NCBI GenBank assembly: GCA_903813345.2
Contig: CAIIXF020000004.1
Coordinates: 20,184,477-20,248,476 of the forward strand
DNA: 64,000 nt
Reading direction: 5' to 3'
From: Owenia fusiformis
Lineage: Eukaryota > Annelida > Polychaeta > Sabellida > Oweniidae
Positions 1-36,243 of the stretch are shown one piece after another. Positions within the stretch are counted from its first letter, which is position 1; each line of letters starts with the position of its first letter. The position numbers were made by a program, and so were the translations under genes. The notes under the pieces were generated by a model, which was not told the origin of the DNA, made no database searches, and saw only the letters and a list, made by a program, of their open reading frames with translations.

Positions 1-1190
1 TAGACGGGCCCTTCTAAGTTCAAATTACCAAGTAGGTCATCATTGTGACTAGGTAGCTTATACCATAGTCTAAGTACGTACTTCTAGAAAAATCCTCATA
101 ATATATCCATGTCCCTTGTCTCATTTACCAAAATATCCTTTAAATATACGCCTTTAGGGTAACGTACTAACCTAATAGTTCTCAAAATTGATAAGTAGTC
201 CAGTACAGCTCCTAGCGAAATGACAGGGCTCAATACATTAAACAAGACAGACATAACCTCCCCAATCAACCACGGTCTGCTGTAAACAGTATAAGGTCTT
301 TGTTTTTTATCAATATTTACTTTTAACAGATTTAAATCATCGATTATGTCAAGACACTACAGGGTAGCTGTTCCTATGGACTTCAAAATTGAATGGAGTA
401 GGTTATACCCTAATTCGGCTCTAGTATGTTGATACTACAAAAAATGGGCTCAATAAAGTCTCAATATAGTCTCAATACAGTCTTAATATAGTCTCAATTG
501 CTCTTACTAATGTGTGCGTCCTACCCACAGCACTTTCTACCACTAATTTTTCCTATAATTTCTCATATCTCATTTTCTAATTTGTCAAGCAAATACCAGG
601 TTTGAAATGGTAATCTATAACTATAATTTCAAGCTATACAAAAGAACAAGTATTACAAGGGTATTCATCAAGCGCAGAGATGGTATAAAATAACCACCAT
701 GACCCTCATATTTCATTATCTAGTACCTAAACAGAACGTTCTCAGGTAATAAAATTATGACAAAACATAATGACCAATGCCACTGAACAAAAAAACCATA
801 CACTTGTTTCAATCAAAGACAGAAATGATAGAGAACCTTTATCTTCTAACCTAGCTGTTTTCATCAAGCAAAAATATAATTTATGTCCTGTCCATAGTAT
901 ACAACGTTTTCATTATCTACAATATACAGAATATAAAGATTAATGCATATAATTGGCCATGGAAACATTGCATTATTTTTCATTATTGTTATCTGCTTTG
1001 GTTCCAGGGCCGTCAATAATAATATAATAGTGTTGCATACGACACACTACAGTTTTCAGTTTACCTTATTTTTTTATTTTGTTTTTTTTATATTTGCATG
1101 TTTTCCTGGCCGAGCTATCTCAGCTGCCATATATCTACTTTATTTACTTCATTTACTCTTGTGGTTCAACATTTTATACTTAACATTTCT
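1..1190. other. no recognisable gene; probably decayed retroelement body
   Basis: I see no exon or domain that I can defend here. It lies downstream, on the minus strand, of the gag and reverse transcriptase remnants at 1226-1897, so it is most likely the rest of the same retroelement in advanced decay, but no integrase, RNase H or 3' LTR could be recognised. The open frame at 943-1284 on the plus strand is a hydrophobic, composition-driven frame and is not annotated. Confidence 0.35.
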
Positions 1191-1225
1191 TCCTTTGTAT
1201 TTTTGTTACCCTCATTTACATACTT

Positions 1226-1422
1226 TTACTTTTGATGCAGTCTTATTACCCCATTTTCTAATAACTTTGAAACTTCTTCCTTGATTATATCTCCATATTT
1301 GGAATTAGTCCGATATGGTACGGACCTAAATGGTCTAGAGCCTGGTTTGAACAGATCAATGGTATGTTCAACACCGCTAACAAGTTTCGGGAGCAGGTGC
1401 AAAAAATCTTCACATTCAACTA
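1226..1422 (-). pseudogene. Ty3/gypsy-like reverse transcriptase fragment (N-terminal edge)
   Basis: On the minus strand this short frame reads in the style of the first part of a Ty3/gypsy reverse transcriptase: a PFRSVPYRTN block followed by DIIKEEVSKLLENGVIR, the usual approach to the first RT motif. In-frame stops bound it on both sides (stop at 1226-1228), and no YxDD box is seen afterwards. Only about 130 bp separate it from the end of the gag frame at 1550, too little for a protease domain, so a deletion between gag and RT is likely. A dead pol relic, not a host gene. Confidence 0.7.
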
Positions 1423-1549
1423 GTTAGGTTTTCAATTTCAAAACTTATTCAAATTCTAAGGTATTCGACAGTTTATAATAATTTTGAGAAAAATTCTGGG
1501 AGAGGCCAAAATACATTTTCGCCAGGCTCTCGATCATATTTTTTTTGAT

Positions 1550-1897
1550 TTACTGTCCTCCGAAACCTAATGGTCTCTGGAGGTTGGAGTTTAAAGGATC
1601 TTTCTTCCTTTTGTGGCAATAGTACCTAATATGACCCTTTTCATTGCAAGAAAAACAAGTTATATCTGCATGGGCTTTACGGATGCGGCATCTTTGATAA
1701 TCGTGGCTTGGTTTCCCACAATATTCACATTCTTGAGTGTTCCTATTCTTAACAAAAGGTGACTTACCCCGTTCTGTCTGTGTTACTGCCTCCTTTTGTA
1801 CAATAATGACGGTGCGGCGGTCTCCATTTGCTGTTATTGTCACCTCCATTCCTTGTTCTTTTACGTTAGCAGTATCGCCACTCCTTGTAGTCGTCAT
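1550..1897 (-). pseudogene. retroelement gag remnant with two CCHC zinc knuckles
   Basis: A 115-residue minus-strand frame whose C-terminal part has two zinc knuckles of the C-x2-C-x4-H-x4-C type, CEYCGKPSHDYQRC and CFSCNEKGHIRYYC, the RNA-binding signature of retroviral-type gag nucleocapsids. The start at 1897 is about 90 bp inside the putative LTR and primer site, where a gag start is expected. The capsid region that normally precedes the knuckles is missing, so the frame appears internally deleted. The order LTR, primer site, gag, RT on one strand supports one degraded Ty3/gypsy-like element rather than a domesticated gene. Confidence 0.75.
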
Positions 1898-1991
1898 TCT
1901 AAATTTCCTCCTTTTCTATCTTCTTGTCCAGTCGTCAGCCAATTTGTCTGCAAAAACTTTCCCTGATCCTATCCGGCTGCTTTCCACCAAT

Positions 1992-2322
1992 TGTTGTGCT
2001 TGGCTTTGAGAGGATTTGTGGATTGGTACTAATAGGTATCAGAGTCGGTAATTAGCATGATTTGGCTAACAAACTGAACAGAAGAACATTAATTGTGTTT
2101 CTTAATCGAGGTTCATCTCTAGACTGACTTACGCCCCTCAGCACCTGGGTTGTTATCTATATTAACTGATAAGTCTTTACAATGGTTAGTTTTATGGTTT
2201 TATTACTCTTTGATCACAAGTAGACTTATCAGCGAATATAGGATATGGAAGCAAATGTGCTATCATATAACTGGACTAATAAAATATAATGTAAAATACA
2301 AGTTGTTCTTTAATGACACAAC
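1992..2322 (-). mobile_element. putative 5' LTR of the Ty3/gypsy-like element with adjacent primer-binding site
   Basis: Read on the minus strand, this 331-bp segment begins TGTTGTG and ends CACAACA, the TG...CA short inverted ends of an LTR, and carries AATAAA-like signals inside. Two bases past its end follows TGGTGGAAAGC (about 1980-1990), a plausible tRNA primer-binding site because such sites begin with TGG. The gag frame starts about 90 bp further on. No second LTR was found in the window, so this is an inference from ends and context. Confidence 0.55.
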
Positions 2323-2323
2323 A

Positions 2324-2462
2324 ATTTTATAAAAATTCGGAAATGTTCTTCAGATATGAGCCCCTCTAAATATTGGGTGCGGAGCAGCTCCATAAACGTA
2401 GCTCCGCACCCAATATTTAGAGGGGCTCATATCTGAAGAACATTTCCGAATTTTTATAAAAT
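2324..2462. repeat. perfect palindrome, 62-bp arms, 15-bp loop
   Basis: Bases 2324-2385 are the exact reverse complement of 2401-2462, with a 15-base loop between them. The outer ends are ATTTTATAAAAATTCGG and the inner stem is rich in G+C (GGGTGCGGAGC). The left arm starts two bases from the retroelement LTR end at 2322. A related stretch (AGCTCCGCACC followed by a second similar block) recurs near 2751-2800. It could be a MITE, a hairpin-RNA source, or an assembly fold-back. Confidence 0.9.
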
Positions 2463-2858
2463 CACACAGATACTGCCTGGCTTCCAAGATGCAAAAATAA
2501 TTTGCATGGGTAGTGTATCTTGAACACCATTTTTTATGAATGCTGGGGACGCAGTATTAAAAGGATAGTCTCAAAATATATAGGTCTGGGAAATGTTTAA
2601 GGCATACTGCGTCGCTATAAAATGAATTGCGCTACTATTTTCACAATTTTATTGATATTTGGTGTCAAATACACATATCTTGGTATATTTGAAGTCCCAA
2701 AACGGCTTAGTTTCAGAAATATCCCAATTTTAAATTCAAAAATGACCGTTAGCTCCGCACCCTCCGCTCATTTGCGCCGCATCCAATATTTCCCACAGGC
2801 TCTGTCTGCATAGGGTGTTAATTTGTGTTTTAAGTGACGTTTCAATTTTCGTTTTTAG
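2463..2858. other. intronic/upstream sequence of the SLC28 gene
   Basis: No exon is recognised here. It contains a pyrimidine-rich acceptor ending at 2858 (TTTTTAG) that starts the first visible SLC28 exon, and a decayed relative of the palindrome at 2324-2462. Confidence 0.4.
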
Positions 2859-3050
2859 ATAAAATGGCGGCCTGTGTTATGGGGCATTGGGTTACAATTG
2901 ATTCTTGGGCTTCTAATACTAAGATGGCCACCGGGTTATCAAGCGTTCCGTTTCCTAGGCAACCAAGTGCGATACTTCCTAGAGTACACTGATAGTGGAT
3001 CTAAGTTTGTATTTGGAGATACTTTTGAGGCGCATCCGTTTATATTCAAG
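2859..3050 (+). CDS. SLC28: SLC28 exon a (first visible)
   Basis: 64 codons in phase 0, from TTTTTAG|ATA to AAG|GTTAGC. Encodes IKWRPVLWGIGLQLILGL, a membrane helix, then FLEYTDSGSKFVFGDTF, the most conserved entry block of animal CNTs. Confidence 0.9.
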
Positions 3051-6000
3051 GTTAGCATTTGTACTGTTCATTTGTTTGTTTCGATTGATTAGTCTAAATC
3101 ACTTGATAGCGTATCTATCCACACGGTGCATCTATGTATAGACTATCTATTTACGTGCATGGGCTCAAAAGTGCAACTAAATAATATGAAGGAGTATATA
3201 TTTGTAATTTATAAGAGTATACGATTTTTAGCTTTCTAATGGTACGTCAAAGATTTGTGTTATAAGATAACATCATGTGATTTATGAATTAACATCATTA
3301 TAATATACTAGGTATCAACAAAACTATTTAGTTTATTCATGTTATTCTTGCCTATCGATTTATCTGAAATATATACAGATTCGCATTAGATATGACGATG
3401 TTCAATCAATTTGATATTATTTCCTAGCTAATAAAGGTAAATCTGTATGATGATTATTTTCATGGTTATGATTACCGATAATTAATGCAACTATTGGTAT
3501 TTTCCCATTTCATTGTGGATATAATTTTCCGTAAATAACATACATGTAGTAGGAACCATCACAATACAAGATATCACACATTTGTTAGCCAAGAACACAA
3601 ACGTTTCAAAATAAACAAGCTTTGTATATCTGAAGTGAAAATGTATTAATTTTTAATGTTGTATTCCTCTGCCGCCCCTTTTTGCTTCTCGATCTGTTAA
3701 GTTGACAAACATAAACATTTTTAGTGAACCTAAAGTATCACCGCATATGATTGTAGGTGATGCCAATCGTCATCTTCTTCAGTTGCATAGTCTCAGTCAT
3801 GTACCACTGGGGCATCATGCAGATCCTCGTTGGCAAGACAGCTTGGTTGATGCAGTTCACACTTGGCACAACGGCAGTGGAGAGTCTCAATGCGGCCGCT
3901 AACATATTCCTGAGTGGGGTCAGTAGATTCATTCATGCTGCTATTCTATTATGAAATGACTTTTGCGGTTGGGTATGCCATCTCATGATGCTACCATGAT
4001 AGACCATGTTAACTTAGCAATGTCATCATATGTTCATCTAAATTGTCCATTTGTGTTTATATCCAACTCCACATCATTCAATATTTTATTTAATTAAATT
4101 AGCATAAATATGCAATTATGTCTGTTTTCAACACCCACTATCATAATAACACACAATCTTATATGTGTACCTCCATTTTTAAAGAAGGATGTTTATTGAT
4201 GCATTTAATCAGGGTGAAGCTGCGATCATGCTAGAACCATTCATTGAAAGGCTGACAATGTCTGAGCTCCATGCTATCATGACGAACGCATGCGCAACTG
4301 TTGCTGGTTTCATTATGGCTATGTACATAGGTTTTGGGGTAAGCATTAATTATTTATTTCAATATCAGCTCCCGTCGGTCACTCTATTGGTACATGGTGT
4401 AATAACATTTTGAATGCACATCAATACACTAGTATGTTTTTATAATTTAAAGAAAAATTATTTAGTTTAGCGAGAGCGTCATTACCCTACTGGTATACCA
4501 ACATTAACCAAATTCATTAGGGCTATCCAAAACAAAAAACAAACACCATTTCCGTTCTGTGGGTTTGATTTATTTCTTACAATATATTCGGAATATTACT
4601 TTGAACCTGTCTAAAGGACATTTTTACACGTTCCCGTATGTACCTGGTATGTATCATTTATTTTGTGTAAAATTCCGATAGGCTGCTCATCACATCTTTC
4701 TGTTTTAATACAACATGATCCCATAAAAGCCGAGAAGAATTGAGGCCCCATGCTTTATTATAATGATGCTTAACAATTAATAAGGCTCCTTCCCCTAGTA
4801 GAAAATACTTATATTCATTATAATGTTATGTTTATAGGCGCCTCCCGAACATCTTCTCACAGCAGCCATCATGTCAGCCCCGGCTGCTCTTGCGTTCGCG
4901 AAACTGAACTATCCCGAGACCGAGGTTTCCAGCACGAGAAGTGAAAATGATGTCGCCTTGCCAAAGGGGTGTGTAATTATTAATTTCTATATATCTTGAC
5001 TTGCTGCCTTCCATCTTCTTGGTAATTATTTCTCCATGCTGGAGTCTTTTCTGTTTCCAGGACTGCGCGGAATGCTGTTGATGCAGCGTGTACTGGAGCA
5101 GTGAAGTCGCTTAAACTTTGCGGAGCAATTTGTGCTAACCTGATAGCTTTCATAGCGACCATGGAGTTCCTGAATAGCATTCTAGGGTATCTTGGTAGAG
5201 GTGTCGGTTACGATGAGTTGAGCTTCCAGGTAAATTGGCCATGTTGTTACGTGGATGTGAATCACCGGAAATACTTGCCCCGCTCATCATGTCTTGATGT
5301 TAGTGATAATAAAATACGAATTAGTTAATGTTTAATCAAAGAAATAGTTCCACTTTAGAATCAAGAGGTAACCATATTTTATAATGCATAAAGGTATTTA
5401 AGCCTGTTTCAATTGTTGGTGGATTTAATGAACTTGTATGCGAGCTTTAATAAATTCTTCATATATTGCATTCATCACAGGATGTGTCTTCATTTGGATT
5501 TCATTAATGTGTTCATCATTATATATCTGTTTCTCATATTTTATTCATATTTGAAAGTAAGACTGGCCGGTATGATATTTTCTGTAGATTTTGTTTCTAC
5601 ATTGCTCATTTAGTATTTATAGGATATCCTATGATTTTGAGGAATATCATTTTTATCTACGAGGTGTTATTGATATCTGCACGAGAGAGCGAAGCGAACG
5701 AGTGCATATATCAATATCACCGAGTAGATTAAAATGATATTCTGAAAAAAATCATAGGATGTTCTTATTATCCTACACTTACAAGGAGTGTACTAAATGT
5801 ATAATATCATTGCAAAATGAATACCATGCCAAATAGAGTCAATTTGGCGGGAAATCAACAAGCGGAGTATATCGTCACAATATCCTCCGCATATTGGGTT
5901 TTCCCATATTGGGTTTGAGTATATCGTCACGATATCCTCCGCCCGGAGTATATCGTTACGATATCCTCCGGATATTCATTTTGCCAATAAATATCAAATT

Positions 6001-8874
6001 TATTTTTTAATGTTATTATACATTTAGTACACTAAGTGTAGGATAATATAGGAATATCCTATGGTTTTGAAAAAATATCATTTATATCCATGAGTGGATA
6101 TTGATATCTTCATGAGTGAAGATATTTGTATCCATGAGTGGATATAATTGATATTTTTGAAAAACCATAGCATTGTCCGTTTATCCCATGAGAAATCATC
6201 ATCAGCGAAAAAAGTTGAAAAATATAATTTGAGAAAAAAATTGAAAAAATAATTGAAAAAATTGTGAAAAAATTTGAATTTCTTTTTGAAATTTTGTTTA
6301 AATATTTTTGAAAATAATTAAAAAATGTAAAAAGATTTTTTTGAAAGAATTCGAAACCATCGAATATCACTTTTCAAACCATTGAATATCACTTCTCAAA
6401 CCATCGAATATCACTTTTTAAGACGTGATATTCGATAGTTTAAAAGTGATATTCAATGGTTTGTGAATTTTGGCTAAAATATGATATCTTGATCCACATA
6501 TCAAATATATCTTCGTGTGATATTCGATCTATATCCTTGCAACCATGGGATAAAAATTATGATCTTGCTTGATATTGATTGCCACATGATTCTTGTGAGC
6601 CAATGGTCCAGTGACAAATAAAATATGACAACTTAAATGTAATATTATATCATCCACATATTCTAGTTTCTGTACATCAAAAAGCAGATTGATTGATTAA
6701 ATATAATCTTATTTAGAAAATATGTTCCTGGCTGTTTTATCCCCTGGCTTTTGTGATGGGTTGCGAGCAGAAAGACGCGGAACTCGTGGCAAGTCTCATT
6801 GGCACCAAGATCTTTGTGGATGAGGTTATCTCGTATAGAGATCTTGGATATGCAATGCAGGAAGGCCTGATTGGGGTAAGAGACATTGAGATAAACGAGT
6901 TCATTTTTTGAAACTAACTGAAAACAAGAGCTCAGAATTTTTAAAAAGAGTCACATTGTTATATAGCTTCCAACTTTTTGTTGACAGTGTTCGGCGATTG
7001 GCGTCTGTAACAAATGATAGGTGGTGACATTTTGCATGTTAATGCCTTGTTTCTTTTAAATGTTTAAAGTTTTATTTTTCCCAGGCCCGCTCAGGCATGA
7101 TAGCAACATATTCACTTTGTGGATTTGGAAGTATTGCCGCAATGGGAATCATAATCGGTGTCCTTGGTGCAATAGCGCCCTCTAGGAGAGCAGATATATC
7201 GCAAGTTGCCGTTCGGGCACTCATTAATGGAAACGTTGCCGGGTTCATGACGGCATGTATGGCTGGTAAGTCTCGTTCTCGCGTGAAAATGACATATATG
7301 AGATCGATAAATATCAGAAGTTGATCTACCTGCGCTTGCGTTGGTAGAAAAAAATCGGAGCGATTTTACCAATCAAAGGAATGTGTTTTTCAAATAATGC
7401 CCACATGGCCGATTTTAGGCCCCATAATTAAGAATTCGTTTGGTCCCCCACTCAATGGAGTATTGTTTGCATGTGATGACAAAATGCATGGCTCATGCGT
7501 ATCCTCGTGCGATAATATCATTAATCTCACACATGAATGTATTGGAAATTAGGTCCTTGTCACTTACTTAGTTCAAAGACAGTCACGATGAGTACGTGTG
7601 GTGATATTTCAAGAGATCCTTAAGCGTTGCTCGTCTTTTTGTTAGCATAGAGTTCACATACCGTTCACAAACTACATTTAAAGTGCTATGCCTCAAAATG
7701 AACAAATAAAACAAAATCGTTACATCCAGTTTAAAATGTTTATCTCAGATACAATATGGCCTAAAATTCTAGAGAAGGGCATACAACTTCCAACATTTCT
7801 AATAAAAGAGTTGCATATTACAATGCTTATTTTAAGATTTTCATGTGCACTGGTGATCCACTCGATTACGCTGGAACCATTTCGGTAACAAAATGTCGGA
7901 ACGTCGAAGGCACGATTTTTCTTTTTTCCTTATTTCACACGTTGTAGGCAGAATTCCCACGACATTTTTATCACAAACGTGTATCAGTATCATATGATTA
8001 AGAAAATGTACACATTTGCGAACAAATAGTTCAGAAGACAACAGAATCGTCGATTTAATCCCTCACTTAAGTTACCGAAACGGTATTTCGAAAAACAGTT
8101 AAGATCTGCACTTTTAACCCAAACCGTTTATGTAACTCAAGTGAGGAATTAAATCGACGATTCTGTTGTCTTTCTGAATTATTTTTTCGCAAACATGTAC
8201 CATTTATAAAACACATGATACTGATATAAGCTTGTGATAAAATATGTCGTGGGAATTCTGCCTACAACGAGCGAAATAAGCAAAAAAGAAAAATCGTACC
8301 TTCGACGTTCTGACTTTTGTTATCGAAACGAACCGTTTCGGTAACCAGCGTAATCGAGCGGATCACTAGTGATGTGAAGAACACGTAGTTGCAAACCATT
8401 GTCTAGCAAATGGAGTAACATAGATAAATTATTTGACTGTAATATCAAATCATATTCATAAAACCCATAAGGATGTCAAACCTAGTTGTTTGCTTTAGTA
8501 CACGTACATCATGACTGGTCTAACGATTTAGTCCATGTGTTGTAAAACGATTGAAGAATATTTTATATTCTAAATTCACTACACGTTGTTTGTTTGTTGA
8601 GCAGGATTGATAGCCATCTAGGTACTGCTAAACAGACATCTAATTTGTGAGGCCTTCATCATCTATTGTTATAATGCCATTGATTGTTCAAGATGTATTG
8701 TTTCTTGTAGGTATGTTATGTAGTGGTGACGAAACAAGGTTTGGTATTATTATTAATTCAAACGCCACTGAGGGACCCATACCAACCATGAACACCTCTG
8801 ATTACACGATAGGTGTCGCCTCGAGTGGGCCGACAATCACACATTATAATCTGGATATACTGACAACATTATAA
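2859..8874 (+). CDS. SLC28: concentrative nucleoside transporter (SLC28/CNT family), 3' two thirds, eight exons
   Basis: Sodium- or proton-coupled nucleoside importer of the plasma membrane. Eight GT-AG exons (2859-3050, 3757-3918, 4213-4338, 4838-4968, 5061-5229, 6717-6875, 7085-7265, 8711-8874) join in one frame of about 427 residues, the usual length of a CNT from its WRPVLWG block to the end. Family blocks in order: FLEYTDSGSKFVFG; GTTAVESLNAAANIF (hairpin HP1); SAPAALAFAKLNYPE; ANLIAFIATMEFLN; GTKIFVDEVISY (the variable form of the CNT signature G-x-K-x3-NEFVAY); ATYSLCGFGSIAAMG. The exons for the first transmembrane helices are not between the retroelement and 2859 and presumably lie left of the window. 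Odd points: the Q-T of the substrate-binding QTE is G-G, and the signature N is D. An alternative last exon exists at 8605. It converges on the large minus-strand gene. Family assignment is very secure; substrate is not. Confidence 0.92.
3757..3918 (+). CDS. SLC28: SLC28 exon b
   Basis: 54 codons, phase 0, opening VMPIVIFFSCIVSVMYHWG and ending GTTAVESLNAAANIFLSG. Donor is GGG|GTCAGT. It contributes the helix before HP1 and the first half of the HP1 substrate loop. Confidence 0.88.
4213..4338 (+). CDS. SLC28: SLC28 exon c
   Basis: 42 codons, phase 0, GEAAIMLEPFIERLTMSEL onward to MYIGFG. The acceptor is AATCAG|GGT with a weak pyrimidine tract. This exon carries the conserved glutamate of the substrate loop but starts G-G-E across the junction where relatives have Q-T-E. 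Confidence 0.85.
4838..4968 (+). CDS. SLC28: SLC28 exon d
   Basis: 131 bases ending in phase 2 (AAG GG|GTGTGT). Encodes APPEHLLTAAIMSAPAALAF then AKLNYPETE, matching the CNT helix that ends in a conserved (K/S)-L-x-Y-P-E-x-E. Confidence 0.88.
5061..5229 (+). CDS. SLC28: SLC28 exon e
   Basis: Opens in phase 2, completing a glycine codon with exon d, and ends LGRGVGYDELSFQ|GTAAAT. Contains AVDAACTGAV and ANLIAFIATMEFLNSILGYLG, the family's second inverted-repeat helix. Confidence 0.9.
5620..6560. repeat. cluster of nested palindromes in an SLC28 intron
   Basis: The intron between exons e and f is filled with fold-back DNA: arms ATCCTATGATTTT / AAAATCATAGGAT at 5627-5760; a second pair, TTATTATCCTACACTTA / TAGGATAATA, at about 5766-5808 and 6012-6050 enclosing several ATATCGT(C/T)ACGATATCCTCCG blocks; a third, ATCCTATGGTTTTGAAAAA / TTTTTGAAAAACCATAG, at 6053-6172; and CGAATATCAC(T)TTT repeats in both orientations at 6340-6470. 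Probably several MITEs inserted next to or into each other. Confidence 0.75.
6717..6875 (+). CDS. SLC28: SLC28 exon f (CNT signature exon)
   Basis: 53 codons, phase 0, ATTTAG|AAA to GGG|GTAAGA. Encodes YPLAFVMGCEQKDAELVASL followed by GTKIFVDEVISYRDL. The CNT signature N-E-F-V-A-Y is D-E-V-I-S-Y here; the glutamate and the preceding G-x-K are kept. Confidence 0.92.
7085..7265 (+). CDS. SLC28: SLC28 exon g
   Basis: 181 bases, CCCAG|GCC to GCTG|GTAAGT, ending in phase 1. Encodes ATYSLCGFGSIAAMGIIIG and RALINGNVAGFMTACMAG, the last well-conserved helices of CNTs. Confidence 0.92.
7848..8371. mobile_element. palindromic MITE, family M1 (GTTACCGAAACGG ends)
   Basis: A 524-bp near-palindrome in the intron before the last SLC28 exon. 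The arms begin CACTGGTGATCCACTCG and TTTCGGTAACAAAATGTCGG and recur reversed at 8041-8371. Both arms contain the CGACATTTT(T)ATC and ATTCTGCCTACAAC blocks. A related copy lies at 57176-57661. No coding capacity, so non-autonomous. Confidence 0.8.
8605..8621 (+). CDS. SLC28: SLC28 possible alternative last exon
   Basis: After a good acceptor (TTGTTTGTTGAGCAG at 8590-8604) the phase-1 frame from exon g reads G-L-I-A-I and stops at 8619-8621. If used, the protein ends a few residues after the final conserved helix. It competes with the acceptor at 8710. Which one is used cannot be decided from sequence. Confidence 0.35.
8711..8874 (+). CDS. SLC28: SLC28 last exon h
   Basis: Acceptor TTTCTTGTAG|GT; joins exon g in phase 1 and runs 54 codons to TAA at 8872-8874. 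The tail is hydrophilic with an N-x-S/T site (NAT) and no family motif, as is normal for CNT C-termini. The alternative exon at 8605 is the competing solution. Confidence 0.65.
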
Positions 8875-9992
8875 CATAGAATATATAAAATGGAATCTCG
8901 GTCTTATTATACGACATATTATATAATCGAATTGTAGTATTGTAGGTCTATTTTATGGTATTATTGTACAGTAGGCCTATTGTATAGTATTATAATATAG
9001 GAGCCCTTGTATATTATTAAAGAATAGTACGCCCATTGTACATGTATAGTGTATAGTATTTTAGTATTGTAGATTATGATACTATTGTATTGTATTATGA
9101 ATAGGAGGTCTATTACATAGAATTATAATATTGCAGTGTATTAGGTCAATGGAATTGTGTATACTTTATAATATGTCTGGGGAATTTCAAAATAAGATTT
9201 AACAAAGATAAAAAGTGTTTGAAATAGTAAAAAAAGAACAACTAAAATAGTTCATAGGATATCTATAAAATATTACTTTATTGTCTTATCATACTATTTT
9301 GTCATACAAGAAACTAACAAATGCGGACGTTTGTAATAAACAAAATTGTAAGCTAAAGCAATAGATTGTAGCGAGAGATTTAACGTTAACGGCGCTGTAT
9401 ATGGACTATATTAGGATACGGACCTACGAACTATATTAATATTTTTCAAGTTTATTTGTCCTTTGTACTATTATATAATTTACATATCCGTTACTGACTT
9501 ATTTAATACTTATGTATTTATACACGTATCGATCTTTATTCTAGATTAACATTTGAATATAAATTCTCTGTCACATTGTGGATCTGGAAAGTATATGTCA
9601 TGTCTAGTTTTGACCTGTACTATATCTTCTAGAATAAATGTTGTAGTGAAACGAATATCATTGTGTACATATTAAAACAAAACCCATTTTTCTTAAATGC
9701 TTCAAAGTGTTATGCAAAATGAACGTCCATGTTTCTAATTTGCTAATTTCTTTTATAATGAATGGTACCGTGCGTGCAGCTCAAGCGTGAGTTACGGTGT
9801 TCACACACTCATTGTCCCCTAGCTACAATAGGGACGTTTATAAAAGCCTACATGAAACCTGTATAGTCAAAAACTACAGTATTTCAATAATATCATACTG
9901 ACATATATAGACACTCTCTAAACAACCATAAATGATTAGAATGAGAATGCTATATTCGTACTTAATGTCAAATCTTGAGAATGTTTCATTCC
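8875..9992. other. convergent intergenic space between SLC28 and the large minus-strand gene
   Basis: No exon is seen. 8920-9190 is an AT-rich degenerate tandem repeat built on GTATTGTAGGTCTATT(G)TATA-like units. Candidate AATAAA signals for SLC28 occur at 9335-9340 and 9633-9638, and a reverse-strand AATAAA at 9535-9540 could serve the large gene. These are motif matches only. Confidence 0.4.
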
Positions 9993-35073
<25,081 letters not shown>

Positions 35074-36243
35074 TTTCAGAGAGAGCACTGCAGGCCCAAC
35101 CCGAATCCAAAATTGCTTTGATAAAAAATACCCTGCAATTGCTCATTTTATTTGATTAACGTTTTTGTTTTGCTTCAGTTTTTGGGAGTTAAAGTCTTCA
35201 TTGGTCGAAACCCAGACTACGAATTATGTTATTTGTTTGATTAATACTCTGGCATTGACGTTTTTGAATTGGAGAACAAATATTATTGTGGCGTTATATC
35301 AAGTTAAGTACTTCCCTTTGACTTTCATTGACTGGTAATCTACTATTGTCACGTTTCGAAGGAGTGGCCTTTATCTTTATTAGGGATGTCATTTTGGATG
35401 TTGGATTCTTCAAAATGCGCCAGTCGTATCTTGTATCGAGAATATGTAGGTTGTTTTTCTTGTTTTTGTTTGTGTCTGTTAAAGAGTATATTCGTCATGA
35501 TGCTGGTTCATGACGTCTTGTGGTTGTGGGAAACATGATTACATCTTTATGCAAATCGCTGTGCTTCACATTTTCATGGGTCTATGCACCAGGGCGGAAA
35601 TTTCATATGTTAACATTTGTGGATTTGGTGATCGTGTATGAGTTACATACAAAGTCAATACCAATTAACTTTAGATTCTGGCATAGTATGGCTCTTGTTT
35701 GTCATGACCACAATCCACGTACGATCGTTCCCTACTCTTAACCTTCCAGAATAGTATCAAGACCTCCTAAATGTGGTTATGCACTTTTACTTTCCTCAAA
35801 ATAAAACACACTCTTTTTCAATGAAAAAACATATTTTCTAAAAGGTAATTTAAAAATATTTACAAAAACGACTCGAGCATATTTGATTTTTATGAGCAAG
35901 ATGCATGATGTGCCGAACAAAGAAATAAGTATATTAGTGGACGTTTCTACTACAGTTCACTCCACCCCAAATACACATTATTATCGCTCGTTATGTTTGT
36001 TATGTCAGCAATTTTATCGAAATAAGGGGAAATTGATTGTCTCGTCGGGTAGAGTACATATCATTAAATCAGATTTATTATTTCAAAGTATTTAAATATA
36101 CTATTGACTCAGTCAAAGGAAATTGGTTCTCCAATTTGACTATTGAAAATGTTTTATACCTTAACTATGCTACGTTATTTAGAACTATGTTTGTTTTTAA
36201 AGACAAGACGGGATCATGCTGACAAACGAGTAAAAATATTATA
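35074..36243. other. left part of the head-to-head intergenic region (putative promoter of the large gene)
   Basis: The first bases next to the start at 35073 match the upstream sequence of the paralogue (GGATTCGGGTTGGGCCTGCAGTGC versus the corresponding block before 43174), so part of a common 5' UTR or promoter survives. No TATA box can be called with confidence, and no exon is recognised in the rest. Confidence 0.45.

Noticed and set aside
943-1284. 113-codon hydrophobic frame
   Set aside because: T-rich plus strand opposite a decayed retroelement; F/L/Y composition only, overlaps the RT remnant antisense.
6110-6370. 86-codon minus-strand frame
   Set aside because: AT-rich frame (F, N, I, S) within nested palindromes.
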